This document shows positions 19,066 to 26,923 of a stretch of DNA of 64,000 nucleotides, one piece after another; positions within the stretch are counted from its first letter, which is position 1, and the number at the start of each line of letters is the position of its first letter. The notes beneath the pieces were generated by a model, which was given only the letters and a program-made list of their open reading frames with translations, ran no database searches and was not told the origin of the DNA. The position numbers and the translations under genes were made by a program. This stretch comes from CAINVV01 sp031432175 (lineage in GTDB: Bacteria; Bacteroidota; Bacteroidia; Bacteroidales; Prolixibacteraceae). The DNA lies in the NCBI GenBank assembly GCA_964358545.1, contig CAYHQN010000005.1, forward strand, positions 1 through 64,000, in the 5' to 3' direction.

Positions 19066-20118
19066 TTATTTTGTCTTTGGTGATAGCTGTGAAATCTTTT
19101 TTAACGATTTATCAAAATCGCTTTCCATCAATTTATCCTTTGCAATGCGATATTTTTCAAACTCACTTTCTGCAAGCGCCAAAGCCACTTCGTGTGAAAC
19201 TTTGCCCTGGTGTTTTAAAACTGCTTCTTCGTTGAACTGCAGGAAAGTATCTAACTTTGTTATCCAATCTTTCATATACATCACCACGCCTTTAAGTGCC
19301 TGGCTTTCTGCAAAATCCAGATACATCACAACAATTCTGTTTAATCCGTCCAATTCTTTTTCATTCAAATAATTTTTTGCAATACCTATATCTGTTTTCC
19401 TGATGCTACCTTTTGGTGCATTCTTCCATGTTGTCAAACCCATATTTTCTTTGGCGCTGTCCACTCTGGCAGCAATCAGTTCGGCTGCTGTCTGGCCTGT
19501 TATTGCCCAATGCAATTTGTTTTGAACCGTTGCAAAAAAATCTTTTGTAGCTTGTGTTTCTACATTATAGTCGGTGCTGCATTGGGTGTAGATATCGGTT
19601 ATTTTCTGATAGAACCTGCGTTCGCTGCTGCGTATGTCACGGATTCGGGCAAGTTGTTCTTCAAAATAATCTTTACCGAAAATGTTGTTCGGATTTTTCA
19701 GCCGTTCATCATCCATTGTAAAACCTTTGATGATGTATTCCTTCAACCGTTCTGTTGCCCAAATGCGGAATGCCGTTGCCTGACTGCTGTTGACACGATA
19801 ACCAACAGAAATGATGGCATCAAGATTGTAGTATTTAACTTTTGTTTCCTGCGTTTTTCCTTCTATCGCACCGTGTTGAGTGGTATGTTCCAAAATGGAA
19901 CTAACCACTTCTTCCTTCAATTCTCCTGTTTCAAAAATATTTTTAAGGTGCTTGGTAACGGCTGGTCTTTGCACCCCAAAAAGTTCTGCAATTTTTTGTT
20001 GTGTAAGCCAGATGGTTTCGTTCTGCAAATAAATTTCCATTTTCACTTTGCCATTGGGCGTAGTGTAAAGCAGAATTTCATTGAAACCTTCGGTTGCTAT
20101 ATTTTTTTTCTTTTTCAT
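19066..20118 (-). CDS. RhuM family protein (putative DNA-binding accessory of the R-M locus)
   Basis: This 350-residue protein belongs to the RhuM family, first named from a Salmonella pathogenicity island. The N-terminal part is a winged-helix-like region: 'LQNETIWLTQQKIAELFGVQ', 'AVTKHLKNIFETGELKEE'. Next come 'KYYNLDAIISVGYRVNS' and 'FRIWATERLKEYIIKGF'. The C-terminal half ('RFYQKITDIYTQCSTDYN', then an 'AESQALKGVVMYMKDW' helix) resembles the Fic/DOC-adjacent domain seen in these proteins, but no Fic HPF motif is present. ATG 20118 is preferred over TTG 20130. Such genes are often found beside type I R-M genes, as here, but the biochemical role is not established. Confidence 0.8.
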   Translation of the reverse strand: MKKKKNIATEGFNEILLYTTPNGKVKMEIYLQNETIWLTQQKIAELFGVQRPAVTKHLKNIFETGELKEEVVSSILEHTTQHGAIEGKTQETKVKYYNLDAIISVGYRVNSSQATAFRIWATERLKEYIIKGFTMDDERLKNPNNIFGKDYFEEQLARIRDIRSSERRFYQKITDIYTQCSTDYNVETQATKDFFATVQNKLHWAITGQTAAELIAARVDSAKENMGLTTWKNAPKGSIRKTDIGIAKNYLNEKELDGLNRIVVMYLDFAESQALKGVVMYMKDWITKLDTFLQFNEEAVLKHQGKVSHEVALALAESEFEKYRIAKDKLMESDFDKSLKKISQLSPKTK

Positions 20119-20151
20119 TGTCCTTATCAATTACTTTCTCTTTCCCCGGTT

Positions 20152-20330
20152 GGTGCATTTTTGCAATCTGCACCTTTTAAATGTGGATCTGTGATCCGCT
20201 CAAAGAGCTTTACTAAACTATTTTAACCAAGTCTTTATCCTTGGAATAATATCGAGCGATAAAATTTGAACCAATCTGGTTAGGATTGTAAATCCCTGAC
20301 TAAATGGTGCTGATTGCAATCTGCATCAGC
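20152..20330. repeat. Cluster of four short hairpins (REP-like) downstream of hsdR
   Basis: The 303-bp spacer between hsdR and the RhuM gene has no coding signal but holds four perfect small inverted repeats. They are GGTGCA...TGCACC (20152-20174), GGATC-TGT-GATCC (20185-20197), GGATT-GTA-AATCC (20283-20295) and GCTGAT...ATCAGC (20309-20330). The first and last both contain TTGCAATCTGCA, so they look like copies of one unit. They may be an RNA structure, a REP array or the scar of an inserted element. Confidence 0.55.
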
Positions 20331-20421
20331 CGGTTAGCATTAATTGTTGGCAAAGACTGAGGCTTTTTCAATTTTTGATTTAATATTTATTTCAAATGAA
20401 ATTATACTCGAACCTTGGCTT

Positions 20422-23400
20422 TTATTCTGACTTGTCATTGAATCGTTGATATATTTTTTTTGTCAACCAATCTTTGATATCGGTTTTGAATTCGTTATTT
20501 ACCATGATCTTATCAAAGATTTCTTCGTTATCCTTCATTCTGTCAATTAAAGTTTGAATGAATACTTCCTCAAAAGCATATTTGAAGTTCTCTATTGGAT
20601 TGTTTTGTGCTCTTAATTTCAATTCGTCATTTTCAAATAATGCTTGTTCCAACTGTTCAAAATACAGACGATCAGCATCGGTAAATTCAGTTCCGTATTT
20701 GTCGTTGAGAATATTCAGGATGTTTGAAAGTTTATCCTTCTCATCTTTCGCTCTGCTTATTCCTGCTTCTGTTGTCGGGTCAAGAATACCTTCACCCTGC
20801 ACTTGCAAAACCAAATCACCATCAGCAATTTTCTGCAAGCGGTAATATTCCAGTGCAACTTCGTTGTCGAGTTTCAATCGTTCTGTATAGTCTGTCTTCG
20901 GAAGTTTACTCAACAAAAATCTTCCGAATGAATAGAGTTTTTCCAACGCTACATCCTGAAATGGCAGTATCTGCGAAAGGAAAGAATACAATCGCACATA
21001 CGAAGTCAGTGATTTTTTAAATTCGTCTTGTGTTTCTTCAATCTCAATCGCTTTAAATCTGTCAACAGACGGGTCAATAAAAGCATAAAGTTTACCCTGG
21101 TCTTTGAATGAAGTGTTGCCGGGTTTGTAAAAAACTTTGGCAAATCCATCCACTTCACTTTGGTAATAAATATTTGCCACATCAGTTTTTCCTTTCAAAT
21201 CATACAAGTGATTGGGGTCTGTTGTTTCGTTCATCGTTGTCAACTCGTAGTATGGTTGAAACGATTCAATAATGGTTTCCCTGTCGTTTGCAAAGTCCAG
21301 GATAAACGTATCCTCTTTACCCGGAAGCGTTCTGTTTAATCGAGAAAGTGTCTGTACCGCTTTCACTCCTGAAAGTTTCTTGTCCACATACATCGTATGT
21401 AAAAGCGGCTGGTCAAAACCCGTTTGATATTTATCTGCCACCAGCAAAATTTGATATTCAGGAGTAGAAAATTTGTCCGGCAATTCTTTTTCTCCAAAAC
21501 CATTTAATTTAGTTTCTGTAATTCCTTCGGGATAAAAATCATCAATCACTGCACCTGAAAAGGCGACCAATGCCCTGATTTTATTAGGTCCCTGGTCGTA
21601 TCCTTTTTCCCTGATGTAATCTTTAAATTCCAGATAGTACCGCAAAGCATGCTTCCGTGAAGATGTAACCACCATTGCTTTTGCTTTGCCGCCGATTTTT
21701 TTCATTGTAATTTGCCGGAAGTGTTCAATCATCACTTCTGTTTTCTGTACCAGACTCACCGGATGAAGCGAAGCAAATCTGCCGATTGCTGTTACAGCTT
21801 TTCGTTTATTCAGCTCCGGGTCATCTTCGATCGCTTTTGTAAACTGATAATATTCCTTGTATGAAGTGTAATTCTTCAACACATCTAAAATGAAACCTTC
21901 TTCAATAGCCTGTCGCATCGAATACAAGTGAAACGGTTTTGGTTTCCCTTCCTTATCCGTAATCCCAAAAACCTGAAGTGTCTTTGCTTTTGGAGTAGCT
22001 GTAAAGGCAAAGATGCTGATGTTCTCCTGAGGCCCTCTTTTCAAAATGGCTTCTCTTATTGCATCATCCTCATCCGCTTCTGAACTTTCGATTTCATTTT
22101 CAACTTTTTCCTGTTCTTCGGGCGAAAGATTTTTGCCTGACAATGCTTCTGTCATTTTTCTGCTTGATTCCCCGCCCTGACTGCTATGGGCTTCATCAAT
22201 AATCAACGCATATTTTTTGTTTGGAACTTCGGATAGATGTTTCAGCGCGAATGGAAATTTCTGTAAAGTGGTAATGATAATGTTCGTCCCTGTCTTGATT
22301 GCGTTTGCCAATTGTTCCGAATCATCATCTATTCGCTGAACAACACCTTGCTTGTGTTCAAACTGGTAAATCGTATTCTGTAATTGCTGGTCTAATACAT
22401 TCCGGTCGGTGACCACCACTACCGAATCAAAAACTTTCTCGTCTTGTGCATTATACAAGCTGCTCAGGCGATATGCCAGCCATGCAATGCTGTTACTCTT
22501 TCCGCTTCCTGCAGAATGTTGTATCAGATAATTTTTTCCTGTGCCGTTTGCTTTCGCATCAGCATTTAATTTGCGTACTACATCAATCTGATGGTATCTT
22601 GGGAACAATAAACTTTCTTTCCAATACATTTTGCCATCAACAGTAAATTCTTCTTTCTGAGAATGCAGAAATCTACCTATGAGTTCCAACCAACTGTCAA
22701 CGCTCAGCATTTCCTCCCAAAAATAAGCACTGCGATAGGTTGAATAATCTTTTGCAGGCGGATTACCCGCAGCATTTTTGTATCCTTTGTTGAATGGGAA
22801 AAAACGTGTTCCGCTTTCTTGTAACTTTGTGGTGAAATAAACTTCATCAGGGTCAAGGGTAAAATGTACCAATGCCCTTTTCTTAAAATGAAACAAAAGT
22901 TCTTTCGGGTCACGACTTGTTCTGTATTGCTCCATTGCCTCTCTTACTGCTTGCCCTGTAAAATGATTTTTCAATTCAATGGTTGCAACAGGCAAGCCAT
23001 TCAGGAACAAAACAAGGTCAATGCTTTTTTTATTCTTCTCTGAAAAATAAACTTGGCGGGTAACAGTAAATTGATTGAGTTTATATAAATCAACCGTATC
23101 AGGATTCAGATTGCTGTCGGGCTTGAAGTAAGCCAGTTTGAATTTACATCCGCTATCGTTTATTCCATGCCGGATAACATCCAACATTCCTCTCAGGTCA
23201 AGTTCTTTGAATAGCCGCTGAATGAATTTGCTTTCCGTATCACCATTGTAATACTGTTTAAGTTTTTTCCACTCCGCACTTTGAGAAGATTGTACAAAAT
23301 TGAGGATAGCTTTTTTGTCAAACGCTAAATCTTTGCTGAAATCATTAGCGTTTCCCTGTTGCCAGCCGTTGTTGCATAAGTGGTCAACAATAGCTGATTC

Positions 23401-23436
23401 AAATGTTGCTTCGGTATGAATAAAGTTATCACTCAT
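20422..23436 (-). CDS. hsdR: Type I restriction enzyme, R (HsdR) subunit
   Basis: This is the motor and nuclease subunit of a type I restriction-modification complex; it translocates DNA and cuts at distance when the site is unmethylated. The 1004 residues contain the PD-(D/E)xK nuclease (D140, E154-L-K156 in 'IDLVLFLNGLPVATIELKN'), Walker A at 308-314 ('SAGSGKS'), a DEAH box at 414-417, and motif VI-like 'KAVQTLSRLNR'. Length is normal. It is the last gene of the operon. Its ATG overlaps the stop of the upstream Ntn-like gene by 8 nt (ATGAGTGA), so translation is probably coupled. Confidence 0.95.
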   Translation of the reverse strand: MSDNFIHTEATFESAIVDHLCNNGWQQGNANDFSKDLAFDKKAILNFVQSSQSAEWKKLKQYYNGDTESKFIQRLFKELDLRGMLDVIRHGINDSGCKFKLAYFKPDSNLNPDTVDLYKLNQFTVTRQVYFSEKNKKSIDLVLFLNGLPVATIELKNHFTGQAVREAMEQYRTSRDPKELLFHFKKRALVHFTLDPDEVYFTTKLQESGTRFFPFNKGYKNAAGNPPAKDYSTYRSAYFWEEMLSVDSWLELIGRFLHSQKEEFTVDGKMYWKESLLFPRYHQIDVVRKLNADAKANGTGKNYLIQHSAGSGKSNSIAWLAYRLSSLYNAQDEKVFDSVVVVTDRNVLDQQLQNTIYQFEHKQGVVQRIDDDSEQLANAIKTGTNIIITTLQKFPFALKHLSEVPNKKYALIIDEAHSSQGGESSRKMTEALSGKNLSPEEQEKVENEIESSEADEDDAIREAILKRGPQENISIFAFTATPKAKTLQVFGITDKEGKPKPFHLYSMRQAIEEGFILDVLKNYTSYKEYYQFTKAIEDDPELNKRKAVTAIGRFASLHPVSLVQKTEVMIEHFRQITMKKIGGKAKAMVVTSSRKHALRYYLEFKDYIREKGYDQGPNKIRALVAFSGAVIDDFYPEGITETKLNGFGEKELPDKFSTPEYQILLVADKYQTGFDQPLLHTMYVDKKLSGVKAVQTLSRLNRTLPGKEDTFILDFANDRETIIESFQPYYELTTMNETTDPNHLYDLKGKTDVANIYYQSEVDGFAKVFYKPGNTSFKDQGKLYAFIDPSVDRFKAIEIEETQDEFKKSLTSYVRLYSFLSQILPFQDVALEKLYSFGRFLLSKLPKTDYTERLKLDNEVALEYYRLQKIADGDLVLQVQGEGILDPTTEAGISRAKDEKDKLSNILNILNDKYGTEFTDADRLYFEQLEQALFENDELKLRAQNNPIENFKYAFEEVFIQTLIDRMKDNEEIFDKIMVNNEFKTDIKDWLTKKIYQRFNDKSE

Positions 23437-24472
23437 TTTTATTTTCTGTTACAGGTGTTTTTAATTGCAAATTTTCTTCTGCTGCATTCAAAAGTGTAGT
23501 GTATGAATACTCACGGAAAATTGAAATCAATTTCTCTTTTTCCTTTTCGGAAATATCTTCTTTTAAAAAGTTATCTTCTTGCGAATAGCATGATTCTAAA
23601 AAATCAAAATCATCACTTCCACTAAAAGCCTGAATGTTCACCAAACTTTTTGGAATATCCTCTTCTAATATTTCGCAAGTATCGGGGTCAATGTATTTTA
23701 CTTTTGGCTTGTTGTGTTTGTCGTAAATTTTTCCTAAAAAAGTTGGTTTCCCTTTTACAGATTGCCACATAATACCAAAAAACTCATTTGTTCCTGACTT
23801 GTATATTTTCCCTATTTGTAAAGCACCATCGACCTCACGAATTGAACTATCTCTGCACATATCTACTAACACCTCCAAAGGCTCCATATCTAATTTGCCA
23901 TCAAAGCGATCTTTCTTAATCAATACATCTTTGTATTTTTTATAAGCAATGTCAACAATGTTTTTTTCTCCATTTTCTACTATGCCTTCGGGGTCACCTA
24001 AAAAAGCAATCTTACCTAATTTGTTTTCAACTGCTTCTTCATAAAACACAAAACCTTTTGCATCTATGGAATAATACAGACGCCAAACTTTAAAACGGCT
24101 TTCTCTCCAACTCCAACCCCCAAATAAAAATTTTGCTTCAGCACCAATTTGTGATGTATCACCGCTTGGTTTTTCAAAAATTGATTTTACTAACTCTGTA
24201 AATATTTCAGCAATACTATACAACACTTCCTGCAATTCTAATTTTGGATCTTGTAGTTTTTCGTTGTGTTTGATTGTTGAAATAAGATTCAGAATTAGAG
24301 GATACGCACGATGAGTTTCTCCAGCGAAACAAAGCAAACAATCTCTTCGGGGTAATTCAAAAAGTTTAACTCCATGATTCCATTTTTCACCACCAGTCAA
24401 AGTGCTATCAGTAGCGAAAACTAATTCTTCACTTTCCTGCACTTCTCTTATCCAGGCAACGCAAAGTGTCAT
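23429..24472 (-). CDS. Putative proteasome/HslV-like Ntn hydrolase embedded in the R-M operon
   Basis: I do not recognise a named family. The 347-residue protein begins M-T-L-C-V-A-W, continues 'ELVFATDSTLTGGEKWNHG', 'VKLFEL' and 'CLLCFAGETHRAYPLI'. This is the order of elements in proteasome beta/HslV chains: Thr nucleophile after the initiator Met (T2), an Asp near 17-20 (D22), a Lys near 33 (K36) and a strand ending in F-A-G. The remaining 200-plus residues exceed an HslV chain (about 175) and have an acidic, Lys/Glu-rich end. It overlaps hsdS by 4 nt (ATGA) and hsdR by 8 nt, so it is an integral operon member. A protease or self-processing role is inferred; the fold is unproven. Confidence 0.6.
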   Translation of the reverse strand: MTLCVAWIREVQESEELVFATDSTLTGGEKWNHGVKLFELPRRDCLLCFAGETHRAYPLILNLISTIKHNEKLQDPKLELQEVLYSIAEIFTELVKSIFEKPSGDTSQIGAEAKFLFGGWSWRESRFKVWRLYYSIDAKGFVFYEEAVENKLGKIAFLGDPEGIVENGEKNIVDIAYKKYKDVLIKKDRFDGKLDMEPLEVLVDMCRDSSIREVDGALQIGKIYKSGTNEFFGIMWQSVKGKPTFLGKIYDKHNKPKVKYIDPDTCEILEEDIPKSLVNIQAFSGSDDFDFLESCYSQEDNFLKEDISEKEKEKLISIFREYSYTTLLNAAEENLQLKTPVTENKNE

Positions 24473-25665
24473 ATTACTTTTATTTTTCCGGTTACAACTT
24501 CCGAAATAAGAGCAATTCTGTATTCATGCATCAACTCTATTTCTTTTTCAATTTTTGATATGGTATTGTCAATGCGTTCGGTTTCAGTTTTGATATGCTT
24601 GACGATATTGTTTTGTTCATGCAGTGATGGCATCAGCAACTCAATATTAAAAAGATTTTCTGCCGTCAATTTTGGTTGAGCAGAACCTGTTACCCAAATT
24701 GTGTAATCAATGCTTTCAAGTAAGTATGTGTAATAATTAATATCCCCTTCTTTCGGTCTTAGAATATGTGCATGATTATTTACCCAAAACTTTCCAGTTA
24801 CTTTAAACGCAAGAGCTGTGCTTCTTGTTAAAAGATTTGCCCCATCTTCACCTATGAGAATGTATTCTCCATCAAAAAGGTATTCAGGAACTTTATCAAT
24901 TACTCCGGAAGCTCCATAATAATCATAAATTTTTTCTCCGCCACCTCTTTGGTCTCCATTCAAAGGTACTCGGATTGAATCAAAACCATTCATCATATAC
25001 TTCAACTTCTTTCTTTCCCAATTTTTTCCTTTTCCGCTAACAGCTTCATTAATGATTGCGATTCGTTCTTCTTTGAACAGATCAATGAGTTTCTGTTTGT
25101 TGGAAATGAGTTTGTATATCTGTGCGGTTTTTTTATCTAAAAAATTAACCAATGTTTCAATTTCATTTTCACCAGGAAGAGGAATGAAGATTTCTCCAAC
25201 GGTATCGGTATTCAGATTTAATTGCGTTCCCCATTTTCCCAATCCTTGATAAGGAAGTCCTGTAGTGAAAATGTAATAGAGATATTCTGGATTTATTTTC
25301 AAATTTGGGAACCATACAAAACCATCATGAACGCAACATTTAATTTTTGTGATAATTGGTTTGCCGACAGTTCCTGCTATGCTTAAAACAAAATCTCCTG
25401 GGTATCTTTTTACACTTAATGAAGCACCTAATTCAGAAAGTGTTTGTGTAGTGCTTTCTAAATATCTTTCACTTGCGGTAACATCAGCAATTCGAACCCA
25501 ACCAAATTCACCATTGTCATCAAAATATTTTGGATCATCGATTGGTCTAGGGGATGCTCCTCTCTTTACATTAGAGAGTCTTTTAATTCTAAAGTAATCC
25601 CAATGATATGGAATATCACCAATCCACTCAATTCCTGTAGGTTTATATTTTTCGTAACGGTTCAT
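24469..25665 (-). CDS. hsdS: Type I restriction enzyme, specificity (HsdS) subunit
   Basis: This 398-residue subunit gives sequence recognition to both methylase and nuclease complexes. Two target-recognition domains are visible: the first begins 'TGIEWIGDIPYHWDYFRIK', the second after 'GKGKNWERKKLKYMMNG' near residue 215. Each ends in a coiled-coil conserved region ('LVNFLDKKTAQIYKLISNKQ' and 'IKTETERIDNTISKIEKEIE'), closed by the repeated 'SGK'/'TGK' turns. So it is a full two-half HsdS. The recognition site cannot be read from sequence. The stop codon overlaps the start of the next gene as ATGA. Confidence 0.93.
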   Translation of the reverse strand: MNRYEKYKPTGIEWIGDIPYHWDYFRIKRLSNVKRGASPRPIDDPKYFDDNGEFGWVRIADVTASERYLESTTQTLSELGASLSVKRYPGDFVLSIAGTVGKPIITKIKCCVHDGFVWFPNLKINPEYLYYIFTTGLPYQGLGKWGTQLNLNTDTVGEIFIPLPGENEIETLVNFLDKKTAQIYKLISNKQKLIDLFKEERIAIINEAVSGKGKNWERKKLKYMMNGFDSIRVPLNGDQRGGGEKIYDYYGASGVIDKVPEYLFDGEYILIGEDGANLLTRSTALAFKVTGKFWVNNHAHILRPKEGDINYYTYLLESIDYTIWVTGSAQPKLTAENLFNIELLMPSLHEQNNIVKHIKTETERIDNTISKIEKEIELMHEYRIALISEVVTGKIKVI

Positions 25666-25686
25666 TATAAAAAATGAGGGAATAAA

Positions 25687-26439
25687 TTATTTTTCTCTCT
25701 CTAAAAACTTCACTGCATTTTCTCTAAAATCGTCAAGTGATACAAATTGTTTATCGCAGGCACTGGTAAGTCGGCTTTGGTCTTTTTTGGCAAGCTTTGT
25801 AAAATCTTCGTGTACAATGTAGCTTCTAAAATCGATATTCAATTTTTGGTATTCAAGACAACAAATGGTAGCTAACCGTGCCTTAGGTGTATCTTTCACT
25901 CCAAAAAGAAAAACAGGATACCCATTAGGATGAAAAGCATAATCGGCTTCAAGATCGTCTCGTTCTTTAAGCGGTAACGCTTTTTTTTCGGGCTTGTAGG
26001 AACTGAGTTCAGCGTAAATATATTCGTCCAACTGTTCGTAGAATAAACTTTCAATCACTTCGCGTTTAAAAAAACGCATGGAAGAAACCTTACTTATGCC
26101 GGTTGCAAACTGAAGGATGGAAGGATATAATTGCTCATCGTTGGCGGTAATAAAAATGTTTCCGTTTTCTTCGCTCAACCCGTTTTCTGAAATAATTTTC
26201 TGAAATATTTTTTCTTTGTTTTCGGTATCCACATCATAGCTATATGAAAGTCGCATGAGTGCCATAGCATAATCCGAAATTTTCCAATGCCCGTTTTCCT
26301 GCTGCAAATAAATTTCAATCATGTCGCCGTCCTCGTGATACAGGGGGAGAAACAATTGGTAAATACCCGGTCGTTTTTCATTTACCTGAAGGCGACCATT
26401 GAACTGGTCTTTTAAATATTCTGTGATTTGCTCAATCAT
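25687..26439 (-). CDS. DUF1828/DUF1829-like protein in the R-M operon
   Basis: This 250-residue protein is probably cytoplasmic. The N-terminal part resembles DUF1828 ('YQLFLPLYHEDGDMIEIYLQ', 'GHWKISDYAMALMRLSY'). The C-terminal part ('DDLEADYAFHPNGYPVFLFG', 'CCLEYQKLNIDFRSYIVHED') resembles DUF1829. Family function is not known to me. The second half has a pattern of strands and acidic residues that could be a degenerate nuclease-like fold, but no catalytic motif is clear. It starts 3 bp after the stop of the gene before it and ends 21 bp before hsdS, so it is part of the hsd transcription unit. Confidence 0.6.
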   Translation of the reverse strand: MIEQITEYLKDQFNGRLQVNEKRPGIYQLFLPLYHEDGDMIEIYLQQENGHWKISDYAMALMRLSYSYDVDTENKEKIFQKIISENGLSEENGNIFITANDEQLYPSILQFATGISKVSSMRFFKREVIESLFYEQLDEYIYAELSSYKPEKKALPLKERDDLEADYAFHPNGYPVFLFGVKDTPKARLATICCLEYQKLNIDFRSYIVHEDFTKLAKKDQSRLTSACDKQFVSLDDFRENAVKFLEREK

Positions 26440-26442
26440 GGT

Positions 26443-26916
26443 TTAATCAAATAAGGTTAATTCCTTAATAGGAAAAATTGAATTGATGTCCCCTTGAATA
26501 ACATTTATGTAACAAACAAAGAAACGAAATGCTTCGTCAAAAGTTGTGTATCCTGTAGTAATTTCAATTGTACTGTCTTCTTTTAATCCATTCTCAATAT
26601 TTTGCTTAGTAGCTTTGTGGATATGGTAATGTACGTGATGCGGAAATTGTACGTGTTCACCATGAGGCCCGTTGCAGCGTATAATTTCGTAACTGCCTTT
26701 TTCATGCTTTGGAAAATAAACAAGGCCAAAAGAAAAGTTTTCATTGAACATTGCATTGTATCTTCCGAAGGCTGTAAAAAAATATTTTTCATCTATGCTC
26801 TGCAATTCAAAGCCTATGCGATAATTACCCTTTTCCAATTTCCATGAAGTAGGTTCTTTTATAATCCGTTTTGGACAACGAATCAATTCATCAATTACGT
26901 TTTGGTCAATATCCAT
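26443..26916 (-). CDS. DUF6978-like hypothetical protein in the R-M operon
   Basis: This is a 157-residue protein of unknown function. It has a beta-rich pattern ('GNYRIGFELQSIDEKYFFTA') and a histidine-rich centre ('CNGPHGEHVQFPHHVHYHIH', about residues 79-98) that could bind metal. The arrangement 'RCNGPHG...PHHVHYH' resembles DUF6978 proteins ('GAPHRNP...CPHLHLY'), from memory. It begins 7 bp after hsdM and is followed after 3 bp by the DUF1828-like gene. Adjacent partners of this size in a defence operon suggest a toxin-antitoxin-like or regulatory pair, which is an inference. Confidence 0.55.
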   Translation of the reverse strand: MDIDQNVIDELIRCPKRIIKEPTSWKLEKGNYRIGFELQSIDEKYFFTAFGRYNAMFNENFSFGLVYFPKHEKGSYEIIRCNGPHGEHVQFPHHVHYHIHKATKQNIENGLKEDSTIEITTGYTTFDEAFRFFVCYINVIQGDINSIFPIKELTLFD

Positions 26917-26923
26917 AGATTTT

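Noticed and set aside
20152..20330. CRISPR array
   Set aside because: The hairpins are of different sequence and spacing with no regular repeat-spacer pattern. No CRISPR array or cas gene is seen anywhere in the window.
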